Shown piece after piece: positions 40,990-51,062 of a stretch of 53,502 nucleotides of DNA. The notes below the pieces were generated by a model. The model worked only from the letters and a program-made list of their open reading frames with translations. It was not told where the DNA came from and did not search any database. This stretch comes from Bremia lactucae (Eukaryota; Oomycota; Peronosporomycetes; Peronosporales; Peronosporaceae), in contig NW_027152213.1 of the NCBI RefSeq assembly GCF_004359215.1, positions 109,965 to 163,466 on the forward strand. The letters run 5' to 3'. The position numbers were made by a program, and so were the translations under genes. Position 1 is the stretch's first letter. Each line of letters opens with the position of its first letter.

Positions 40990-43737
40990 TTATCTTTGCT
41001 CGAGCGAGCCCCCCCCCCATCTTGATGTAAGGTTACTTTCAAGCATTTTGTGTATTCGTGGATGACGTAAGCCATTAACGAAACGCGGTGTATACTTTGT
41101 TAATGCATGCATCTGATTGTTGATGGCAAATTCTGTTAGTGAACGTATCCGCGAAGTATTTCTGAGTGGATATAATTTGCACGTTTGTCTGCCCATCTGT
41201 TAGCGGATGGTAAAATGTTGACATTTTCAACTTTGTTCCAAGCGATTTGAACACATGTTGCCAAAACTCCATGTGAACCGGGGATCTCGATCCGAAACCA
41301 GTTCACGGAGTTACTTATGGAGTCGAGATATCGTGTCACGAGCACAGCGTACGGCTGTGATCGATCCCGGGACTGCAACAAGATGTCTATCATGCTGAAA
41401 TGATCAATAAATACAAAAATACGTTTATTCTTTGAGCATCTTCGGGAAATTCGAAGACGAAGTCCATGGAGACGGACTGCCAACACTCTGCTGGAACATG
41501 CAAACGTTATTAAGAAGCACGGGATGAAGCACTGGGCTTCACCCGTTGACAAACTTCGCAAGTAAGTATGTACCTGTGTGCGAATTCATACTGGCGAGGC
41601 CAGTAAAATCGCGACTTACCGTGAGATACGTCTCTTCACGTCTACGCTGCCCACTTATTGGTGCACACTCATACATGCGTAAACGCAAATCATTATGAGT
41701 AGAAATGACGACACGAGTTGTGTCGCCAGCAATGCCTATGGGGAGGTAACTCCCTCACATGACTCGCTGCTAAGCGATCGGCAAAGAACTTGTCGGTAGC
41801 TGATATTTGTTCACGAGGCAGTGGCTACTGCTTCAATACACAGTATTTACTCCCTGGTATTAGGTCGATTTCGTGTCGAGTGCCATTATCCTTAGTAACT
41901 CACACGGTTCCCAAATCAGAAAATACATCCTTAAATTCGATCAACCATTATACGAATTGTCTTCAAATACTCCCAGCGTTGAGATGTTAGACGTTGAATC
42001 TGAGTCTACTCATCTGGGATACTTTCATTCATCAATGAGCTGCTAAGAACCCGTTCGTTCTCAAGATATGCTATTGCAGACCGAATATCGGCCACGTACT
42101 CGTCATCTGTGACAAGTACCGATATCTGCTTGACTTTGCCACTACACAGATCACGGAAGAACCGATTCGGTTCAAGCGTTGGCAATTGAGTTATCTCGAA
42201 ATTAAGTTCGGAGGCACTACCAGGTCAAGTGTATAAGCGCTTAGACTTGATCCGTTGTTTACTACGACATTCAACGTGTCAGTTTCTTCTTTGGAATTTA
42301 TTTTCAGAGGTACCTGGGGACTTGTGTCCTCAGAATCTCGTATACTTATTGCCTTAATTTTGATGGGACTTAATACCTTATTATTTGGGGGGGTATCCTC
42401 CCCAACTGCCTCAAGCTATGGTTGCGCAACCACAGCGAGATCCTCTAAGATCGAATCTCCAGTTGATATAGGACTTTCGCACTGTTCTTTATCGACAGAC
42501 GTTTCAAATTTCTTGAGTGTTGCTTTCTAAGCAACCATCCTCGTTTGGATCCATTCAACTTACTCGAGTGGTCGAATCTCAACGCTATGCACAACCGTCG
42601 GAATCTAACTCCACAGGGTAATGGGTCGTCTTGTGCAGTCGTGCAAACGACCATGCCGCAAGTGAGGCCATCGAGCACACTTGTAGGACATCCACACGCT
42701 TGTGAGCACTCCAAGACGTTCATCAGATGGCCATCTGATGAACGAGAGAATTGCATTGTCACAGCTTGATGCTGCCAATTTGTGCATGGCTCGTACTTTC
42801 TGTGCCATGGTAATCCGTGGATGACATCAAATTTGTCATCCAAATCCAGTACGATGAAATCATCATCGTACTGTGTACCCTTGAACTTGTATTGTATACC
42901 AACTGCATAATTATTGCTTGTCACAGATGCGCCGATTGCTAGGCACTGTCATCCTCGTTAGTGGTTTATCGCGCTCAACGAACTTGGGCCTGCGATTTCT
43001 ATCGATTGGCGTCGAATGAAACTGTTCGACGCCCCACAATTAAATAGGAACTTTAGTGGCAACTTATTTACCACTATGGTTTACAAGGTGATCAAATTAA
43101 TCACCTCGTTACCAGGAGCACTAACACACAATGTTTGTGAGGGGCAACTTTCGTCGAAAGATCTGCAAATTCTCTTGACGTTGCTGGATCCATAGGGCGC
43201 TCCGCACCTACTGACCTCGACCAGTCTTTTGACGATCCGCCTCGCGTTGCGATTTCGCAACAGCGTCGGATCCGCGTCCGCCACTATTCTTAGCGGGAGG
43301 TCGATCCTTTTTTCGCTAGTATTTCTAGGATTTGGGCATGAGGCACTACATTCCTAGCGTAGCGCCCTGTCTTTCGACAACAAATGCATCTTTGCACTCG
43401 TTTAATAACTAGTAGAGCGAGGGTTCTCGCTGTCTACATACGAGAGGCCCATGGGTTCTGGACCTCTGACCTCTGACCTTTTGTCGTCTCGATGGACGAT
43501 AAGTACGTCCGAGTGGACGAAAGCTTGTTCCAGGCTAAAGGCCCCCTGTGCCGCTACTGAGGTCGCTTGATCTAGCGTCTCTAGTTCGAGCCGAAACAGG
43601 TGGAAAGAGAGCATCCGCAAGACCTTTGATAAACACACTAACCTGTATTTGTTATCAATTGGATGAGTCACGACACAACTCACGAGGTATCGTGTGTGCT
43701 GAGCATAAGCGTGAGGGTCACGCTTGCCCAGCATCAA
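40990..43737 (-). pseudogene. Gag-pol of element G, left arm (gag end, protease, RT start, integrase)
   Basis: Minus strand: gag end 'LGKRDPHAYAQHTRYLVSCV' (43737 on), protease C-half 'FIVLDLDDKFDVIHGLPWH' (about 42860-42800), RT N-terminus ('EIDLIPGSKYCVLKQ', 'AAGHVREL', about 41880-41750). It then jumps directly to integrase ('YECAPISGQRRREETYLTV', 'CEVCQRVKPS', 'SMDFVFEFP', 'TEFAINNQMHALTKYTPRF'). The catalytic YFDD and RNase H are missing. Frameshifts and stops throughout. Confidence 0.83.
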
Positions 43738-44387
43738 ATCCAGGAGCCCTGCTCGATCTCTGAATTCGGAACGTGGCGGCTCAAAGGTTTGCCTGGGCCG
43801 GGTCTCAAAACCACATACGACCCAAACACATATAGGTGGTAAAGCTTGAGCCCTAAGGGTAAAGAAACGGCACGTCCAGCCAAGTTGGGTAAACCAACTT
43901 CACTTTCGTCGCATCGTCATCGATGCGGCGAGCTACAAGGCATCGTCTAATTCGATGAGCCATCTCAGCAAGGAGTCGCTATCGACTGCCTTAAACTCAG
44001 AGATTTCGATATTTAAGCTTTCGAGTCGACGCGAAAGCATCGGTCCGCTAGGAGCATTTAAATGCTGCTGTCTTAACAGTTCTAACTGTTAAGCACCCTA
44101 TTCTCTTAACACCTCTACGTGTTGAAAGCCTTGCTGGCGAAGCACGGTTACCTTTTCCTGGGCCACGTCGGGTTCATGTTAAATGAACTCGGCGATAGAC
44201 GCTTTGTCTTTTTGTTGAGCGTACCTGGACCGTCTACGGCCGATCTCATACGTTCGACCGAGTTCACTCAAGGGAGTTAACCTCTCACGCGTTGCGTGGA
44301 AGCCTTCTTGAGAGGCTTAAAAGCTTCATGCGCATTTATCCAACATGACCATGTTGAGTGGAGCGTGCGTGGCCAATGAACGGACCA

Positions 44388-44400
44388 CGAAGTGCTACCA
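44388..44400 (-). other. Primer-binding site of element G
   Basis: Minus-strand TGGTAGCACTTCG, two bases inside the LTR end, in the same position as in element C. Confidence 0.72.
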
Positions 44401-44402
44401 GG

Positions 44403-44771
44403 TGGAACGGGTCACCATTCGCTAGTACTGCTTCAACACTAGCCAACCTGCAGTGCCTCCGAATACTTCACGTGCACGACGTGCAGAGGAAGGTGTCAAC
44501 TTGCTAATAAGTCTTAGCTGCTAAAGGTCAATACTTAAGGCTAAAGTATAGTTAATATGATAAGTTCCTACGTAACGATCTTCTTTCTACTGACATTAAT
44601 ATTAGTATAAAACTGTGTATAGCGCCTCCCTGCGCACCGCTCAATCGTGTCTAGTAACGATTGGCGAGGTTGATATAAAGTTGAATCAATTAATCAACAG
44701 AACTGCTAACGTGTTGCTTCAATTCTTCCAGATTTGGCAATATTGGGAATATTAAGTGAGAAATATTAAAT
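44403..44771 (-). repeat. LTR, family G (5' LTR, truncated at the duplication junction)
   Basis: From TGGAACGGGTCACC. It holds the GTGCCTCCGAATACTTCACG and AGCTGCTAA blocks also found at 48900-48980. The outer end is lost where the right arm of the inverted duplication begins (44772). Confidence 0.7.
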
Positions 44772-47700
44772 TTGTAGCTCGCCGCATCGATGACGATGCG
44801 ACGAAAGTGAAGTTGGTATACCCAACTTGGCTGGACGTGCCGTTTCTTTACCCTTAGGGCTCAAGCTTTACCACCTATATGTGTTTGGGTCGTATGTGGT
44901 TTTGAGACCCGGACCAGGCAAACCTTTAAGCCGCCACGTTCCGAATTTAGAGATCGAGCAGGGCTCCTGGATTTGATGCTGGGCAAGCGTGACCCTCACG
45001 CTTATGCTCAGCACACACGATACCTCGTGAGTTGTGTCGTGACTCATCCAATTGATAACAAATACAGGTTAGTGTGTTTATCAAAGGTCTTGCGGATGCT
45101 CTCTTTCCACCTGTTTCGGCTCGAACTAGAGACGCTAGATCAAGCGATCTCAGTAGCGGCACAGGGGGCCTTTAGCCTGGAACAAGCTTTCGTCCACTCG
45201 GACGTACTTATCGTCCATCGAGACGACAAAAGGTCAGAGGTCAGAGGTCCAGAACCCATGGGCCTCTCGTATGTAGACAGCGAGAACCCTCGCTCTACTA
45301 GTTATTAAACGAGTGCAAAGATACATTTGTTGTCGAAAGACAGGGCGCTACGCTAGGAATGTAGTGCCTCATGCCCAAATCCTAGAAATACTAGCGAAAA
45401 AAGGATCGACCTCCCGCTAAGAATAGTGGCGGACGCGGATCCGACGCTGTTGCGAAATCGCAACGCGAGGCGGATCGTCAAAAGACTGGTCGAGGTCAGT
45501 AGGTGCGGAGCGCCCTATGGATCCAGCAACGTCAAGAGAATTTGCAGATCTTTCGACGAAAGTTGCCCCTCACAAACATTGTGTGTTAGTGCTCCTGGTA
45601 ACGAGGTGATTAATTTGATCACCTTGTAAACCATAGTGGTAAATAAGTTGCCACTAAAGTTCCTATTTAATTGTGGGGCGTCGAACAGTTTCATTCGACG
45701 CCAATCGATAGAAATCGCAGGCCCAAGTTCGTTGAGCGCGATAAACCACTAACGAGGATGACAGTGCCTAGCAATCGGCGCATCTGTGACAAGCAATAAT
45801 TATGCAGTTGGTATACAATACAAGTTCAAGGGTACACAGTACGATGATGATTTCATCGTACTGGATTTGGATGACAAATTTGATGTCATCCACGGATTAC
45901 CATGGCACAGAAAGTACGAGCCATGCACAAATTGGCAGCATCAAGCTGTGACAATGCAATTCTCTCGTTCATCAGATGGCCATCTGATGAACGTCTTGGA
46001 GTGCCCACAAGCGTGTGGATGTCCTACAAGTGAGCTCGATGGCCTCACTTGCGGCATGGTCGTTTGCACGACTGCACAAGACGACCCATTACCCTGTGGA
46101 GTTAGATTCCGACGGTTGTGCATAGCGTTGAGGTTCGACCACTCGAGTAAGTTGAATGGATCCAAACGAGGATGGTTGCTTAGAAAGCAACATTCAAGAA
46201 ATTTGAAACGTCTGTCGATAAAGAACAGTGCGAAAGTCCTATATCAACTGGAGATTCGATCGTAGAGGATCTCGCTGTGGTTGCGCAACCATAGCTTGAG
46301 GCAGTTGGGGAGGATACCCCCCCAAATAATAAGGTATTAAGTCCCATCAAAATTAAGGCAATAAGTATACGAGATTCTGAGGACACAAGTCCCCAGGTAC
46401 CTCTGAAAATAAATTCCAAAGAAGAAACTGACACGTTGAATGTCGTAGTAAACAACGGATCAAGTCTAAGCGCTTATACACTTGACCTGGTAGTGCCTCC
46501 GAACTTAATTTCGAGATAACTCAATTGCCAACGCTTGAACCGAATCGGTTCTTCCGTGATCTGTGTAGTGGCAAAGTCAAGCAGATATCGGTACTTGTCA
46601 CAGATGACGAGTACGTGGCCGATATTCGGTCTGCAATAGCATATCTTGAGAACGAACGGGTTCTTAGCAGCTCATTGATGAATGAAAGTATCCCAGATGA
46701 GTAGACTCAGATTCAACGTCTAACATCTCAACGCTGGGAGTATTTGAAGACAATTCGTATAATGGTTGATCGAATTTAAGGATGTATTTTCTGATTTGGG
46801 AACCGTGTGAGTTACTAAGGATAATGGCACTCGACACGAAATCGACCTAATACCAGGGAGTAAATACTGTGTATTGAAGCAGTAGCCACTGCCTCGTGAA
46901 CAAATATCAGCTACCGACAAGTTCTTTGCCGATCGCTTAGCAGCGGGTCATGTGAGGGAGTTACCTCCCCATAGGCATTGCTGGCGACACAACTCGTGTC
47001 GTCATTTCTACTCATAATGATTTGCGTTTACGCATGTATGAGTGTGCACCAATAAGTGGGCAGCGTAGACGTGAAGAGACGTATCTCACGGTAAGTCGCG
47101 ATTTTTACTGGCCTCGCCAGTATGAATTCGCACACAGGTACATACTTACTTGCGAAGTTTGTCAACGGGTGAAGCCCAGTGCTTCATCCCGTGCTTCTTA
47201 ATAACGTTTGCATGTTCCAGCAGAGTGTTGGCAGTCCGTCTCCATGGACTTCGTCTTCGAATTTCCCGAAGATGCTCAAAGAATAAACGTATTTTTGTAT
47301 TTATTGATCATTTCAGCATGATAGACATCTTGTTGCAGTCCCGGGATCGATCACAGCCGTACGCTGTGCTCGTGACACGATATCTCGACTCCATAAGTAA
47401 CTCCGTGAACTGGTTTCGGATCGAGATCCCCGGTTCACATGGAGTTTTGGCAATATGTGTTCAAATCGCTTGGAACAAAGTTGAAAATGTCAACATTTTA
47501 CCATCCGCTAACAGATGGGCAGACAAACGTGCAAATTATATCCACTCAGAAATACTTCGCGGATACGTTCACTAACAGAATTTGCCATCAACAATCAGAT
47601 GCATGCATTAACAAAGTATACACCGCGTTTCGTTAATGGCTTACGTCATCCACGAATACACAAAATGCTTGAAAGTAACCTTACATCAAGATGGGGGGGG

Positions 47701-47870
47701 GGGCTCGCTCGAGCAAAGATAAGTCTAGCACATCGCGCATTGACCTAACAGTCAATGCGTCAGTCCATAAGCAGCATTTACATGCTGTTGTCATAACACC
47801 CCAGCGTGCTGAGAGCCCTAAGGACACCAATGTCGATTCAATCAACATTGACGAAGACAAACTCAGTGAT
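44772..47870 (+). pseudogene. Gag-pol of element G, right arm (mirror copy)
   Basis: Plus-strand mirror of the left arm: gag end 44973-45308, protease 45786-46265, RT start about 46780-46958, deletion, integrase about 46970-47700, pol tail to 47870. It begins in the middle of gag without a start, primer-binding site or 5' LTR. It shares every major lesion with the left arm, so the lesions are older than the duplication. Confidence 0.83.
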
Positions 47871-48874
47871 GCCCCGTTTAAAAAATTTCAGACCCCAGAC
47901 GACATGCTAAGGTAGGAAGAGGTTGACACTGCTTTCGTTCATCAAGGCTACGTATCGACTAGCCATTATCGGCAGCGGTAGTGCTTGCTGAAATAACGTA
48001 TGTAAGTGCTACATGTTCCACAAATAATCGAGCTCCCGCTCTGCTTAATTAACAACCGCTTCGAAAACGACATAGTATAATGAACCGTTCTACATCTATT
48101 TGTCTTGTTTGTGCAGTCAATCACAAAAGAAAAATGGATACGTGCAAAAACGTTGCACGGACTAGTGATGCGTAGATGAGAGGGAAGTATAATCGGATCT
48201 CTTCAAGCGTCAAATTGGTTTTTAGGCTTTGTTGAGAAAACTGAGGTGCGCTTTCAATGCTCTACCTTGCAATTAATATGTGCTAATTTCTTACAGCAGT
48301 AATGCAGTGTCCGGAAATTTAGCCAGCGCAAGCCTACACACTTTCCAATTTTATTCTTAGAATCGGTTATACTTAAAAACACCAAAGAAGCAATATCTTC
48401 GATGCTCCTGCAGACTATAATCGAAAATGAAAATTCTTAATAAAAGTTGTTGGTTGTGCCTCCCGCCAATCTAGATGCCAGGAAGCAAATGCGTAATAAA
48501 TTCTGGGTAGGGTAATCGAAAAGCACATAGATAAGGCTTTCGCGGATATAAGCGTGCACCCTATCGCTTGCCTCTTACAACATAAACAAATTGCGTTGAC
48601 GCGCCAGTTGTTTGAAGCTAACGTCGCTTTAAAGCATATATTCAGTTGGCCTCCGCCAAACCAACCATCAACGTGCGCTTTTACAAACTGTGGAAAGTGT
48701 AACAATTTGGCTAATAGAAGTTTGTTTGTGAAGACCTAAACTTTTTACTTTGAAAGCTATCTAGTTCGGGTTAGCTTAGCCTGAGTTATCGAACGCGCGT
48801 GCAAAAAGGAGAGCGCTCAAGAATTATTTATGCGCTGAATGATTTTCCGAGCGAAATATGGGGCACCTTTCGCT
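47871..48874. other. Mostly unassigned; one unidentified short open frame
   Basis: AT-rich sequence with no LTR homology. The frame at 48510-48739 (+) ends 'TCAFTNCGKCNNLANRSLF' and looks protein-like, but I do not recognise it and see no start or upstream exon. It could be a gene or transposase fragment. Confidence 0.4.
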
Positions 48875-49302
48875 TGTAATGCTTCAGATCAGGCTAATAT
48901 ACACTGATGATAGTGTAGGCAAGGTGCCTCTAAATACTGCACGTACACGACGTGCTGACGAAAAATTTTAGCTGCTAAGCGTGGCTTGGCAAAACAATAG
49001 GCAAAATATTAGATATACTTGATATATAGAAAATTTAAATTTTAGTTAACGTCTATAAGTCCTACGCACTAATACCTTCTTACAGTCCTGGCTTTAGTAT
49101 TTTAGTATACAAATGTGGATTGCAACTCATTGCTCACCGCCCATATCGCGTTTCTAGCAATGATTGGTGCGGTGATATGATACTCTATATCAACCATTTG
49201 ACAGAAGTGTCGCGTAATTGCTAGAATCTTATCAATAATGATAATATACTCTCTTATTTCGGTGTAGGTAAACACAGTTATGTAATAGACCAACCCGTTA
49301 CA
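48875..49302 (-). repeat. LTR, family G-like, probably solo
   Basis: Shares blocks with the LTR at 44403-44771 (GTGCCTCTAAATACTGCACG, TTTTAGCTGCTAA, CTAGCAATGATTGGTGCGG). It ends AACCCGTTACA, whose complement is the TGTAACGGGTT start typical here. No flanking element body and no target duplication were found. The left edge is approximate. Confidence 0.65.
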
Positions 49303-49499
49303 CAGAGGGTGTGGTGAATTAAAAGGAAAGCGGTGTTAGAATACCGTTGGGTCTTCTGCAATCATCTTCAAGTTAGATTTTATTATTTTAAAAGGAAAAT
49401 GTTAACGGCTCCCCATTTTGGTTAAAGGCACCCAGTAATAAATCATTGTCATCAAATGATGTTCATCGCCACCAGCTACACGGAGCCGAGTGATCGATT

Positions 49500-49812
49500 T
49501 GTGGTTTTTTATACGACGAACGCCAAGCAAAGCAATTTCAACCGTTTTTTAAGCGAGAGCAATCAACCCGCGCTGTCGTGGAGCATGTGCACTCCGCTAC
49601 ATGCATCAAGCTCTAGGTTTCCAAGCAAAGTTGCCGAATTAATTTTGTGGTTGCCGGCATCAAGTGTCCTCAGCCTGCCACGGATCTCAGGGGCTGATTC
49701 TACAACCTGCCAAGCCGCTTGGTGAGGAGGCCAAGCTATTTATCAAGCGTTATGTCATGCAGAGGGTACTTATGGTCGATATTGAAGAGACGGACCGTGG
49801 TGGTAATGCCTT
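49500..49812 (+). pseudogene. Fragment of Tudor-SN (SND1), staphylococcal-nuclease domain
   Basis: Two frames together give a SNase-like domain of the p100/Tudor-SN family: 'FKREQSTRAVVEHVHSATCI', 'RINFVVAGIKCPQPATDL', then after frameshifts 'KPLGEEAKLFIKRYVMQRVL' and 'DIEETDRGGNAFG'. The family pattern is F-AGI-CP ... EEA--F----V-QR-V---- D--GN--G. There is an in-frame TAG after 'CIKL' and a TGA after 'DLRG', so it is dead. Domain family from SNase pattern; Tudor part not present. It lies among retroelements. Confidence 0.72.
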
Positions 49813-49925
49813 TGGTCCTACCCAGTAGCGGTGACAGGCCCTTGGCTTGCAGAGGGACCGATCGGGCCAGAAGAGCTTGTTGGAAGGCGACTCTGTGGTG
49901 TGTGGTAAAGGTGGGAATGAATTGG

Positions 49926-49960
49926 ATATTAGCGATAGCGCCACGCGCTATCGCTAATAT
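49926..49960. repeat. Perfect hairpin, 15-bp stem
   Basis: ATATTAGCGATAGCG (49926-49940) pairs perfectly with 49946-49960 around CCACG. It has no obvious link to a gene or LTR. Confidence 0.85.
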
Positions 49961-50121
49961 GGTCGGACCAGGTTAAAGTGGAGAGGCGTCTCAGTCATGT
50001 CATATTCCCCCATGAGCTTGTGTGCTTAACACGGGAACACGCGGCGGATATTCACTTGCTGCGTGGTTGATCTTAATCTTGCCGCTGTCGTGAACCTCTG
50101 GGATACTGAATAGTCAATTGG

Positions 50122-50529
50122 CTATTGGATGAGTCTTCGCGCGAAATTGCTTTGGGACTCGGACCACGACGTTGTCGCCGACGTTGTAGAATCGCAATAT
50201 GCGCTTGTCGTTCTCTCGATTATTATCAGCCAGGATCGTATCGAATCACCGCTTCGTCGCGTAACTCCAGTTAGCTCATAGAGCTTAAGCGTGATCATGT
50301 CATGGCCAAATATGAGTTGGCCAGGCGATGCGTTCAGAATACTGTGGTAACTTGCTCGAACTGCGAACGCGACATAATGCAGTGCCTTCTTCCAGTCGAT
50401 ATTATCGTTGCAACGAACAACATTAAGAAGCACTATGTCAACGCGCTCGCAGATTGCGTTGGCTTGCGGATTCTTTGCTGTAATCGGCTTGGAATTGATT
50501 CCATAGTTCTGCAGGAGCTCTTGAAACAA
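50122..50529 (-). pseudogene. Integrase core fragment of an unrelated LTR retrotransposon
   Basis: Minus-strand 'GINSKPITAKNPQANAICER' followed by 'VAFAVRASYHSILNASPGQL' and 'IFGHDMI': the third part of an rve integrase core (catalytic Glu in 'NPQANAICERV'). The wording differs from the Gypsy chromovirus integrases elsewhere in the window ('TDGQTER', 'NNSVHAST'), so it is another lineage. It is broken after about residue 90, and its upstream end is cut by the LTR at 50556. Confidence 0.75.
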
Positions 50530-50555
50530 TTCACCGGTACATTATGCACAGAGAT

Positions 50556-51062
50556 TGTAGGCAGGTACGTCTATTGCTGCCACGCTATACTTAAGCACAC
50601 ACCCTAGCACAGCGAGAAAGCGATTTAAACGTCTTCTCTCACGTGCAGTGAGGTAGTTGGTCGTCGCCGAAGCGACATCTCCAACGAACTAAGTACCTTA
50701 GTACAAGTGACGTCACGGGAGCGGTAATCCGGCTCCACGTGCGCAGTAAAGAAGTTTTTGGACTGATTATATTTAATCGTAATTAATTTAAAACCTATTT
50801 TAACCAATCATAAATGCCATCTCTGTAGATATGCACTTCAATGTATTGCGAGCGTATTGTTCTAAATCATTTGTATCTTGGATGGCGCTAGCCGTCATCC
50901 CTTCAAATGTGAATGCACTTGTGTGCATCACATACACAAGGATGGATCACAATGTTAATCACACTCACGTGGAGGGTCTAGTTACTTTACTTGAGTAATT
51001 GACCATCGCTATAAGTACACAAAGTTGATCTGTATAACATAGGGCAACTTAAGCCCGTTACA
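50556..51062 (-). repeat. LTR, family B (3' LTR of element E)
   Basis: A 507-bp LTR, TGTAGGCAGG to GCCCGTTACA. Shares the CACACCCTAGCACAGCGAG block and GGATGGCGC/GCCGTCATCC with the other family-B copies. Confidence 0.87.

Larger units (their letters stand above)
40842..44771 (-). mobile_element. Ty3/Gypsy element G, RT-deleted (left arm plus spacer)
   Basis: Minus-strand copy: 5' LTR about 44771-44403, primer-binding site 44400-44388, gag (about 44345-43400), protease (42924-42445), RT N-terminus (about 42200-41750), integrase (41700-40990) and a pol tail. The element continues to the aORF-G region and LTR fragment at 39706-40430. The RT core and RNase H are deleted, so it could only move with help. 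Confidence 0.85.
40842..47870. repeat. Large inverted duplication: two ~3.1-kb arms around an 833-bp spacer
   Basis: Left arm 40842-43938 and right arm 44772-47870 are reverse complements. Mirror positions sum to 88710 near the centre and 88712 at the outer edge, so only about two single-base length changes exist (one is a run of 10 C against 11 G at 41009-41018 / 47693-47703). Only scattered substitutions are visible. Each arm is the same defective Gypsy fragment, including the same internal deletion and the same stops. The spacer (43939-44771) carries the gag start, primer-binding site and partial 5' LTR of the left copy only. Confidence 0.95.

Noticed and set aside
41009..41018. Homopolymer runs (10 C here, 11 G at 47693) as a functional tract
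   Set aside because: They lie in the Gly-rich integrase linker found in other elements and probably reflect slippage.
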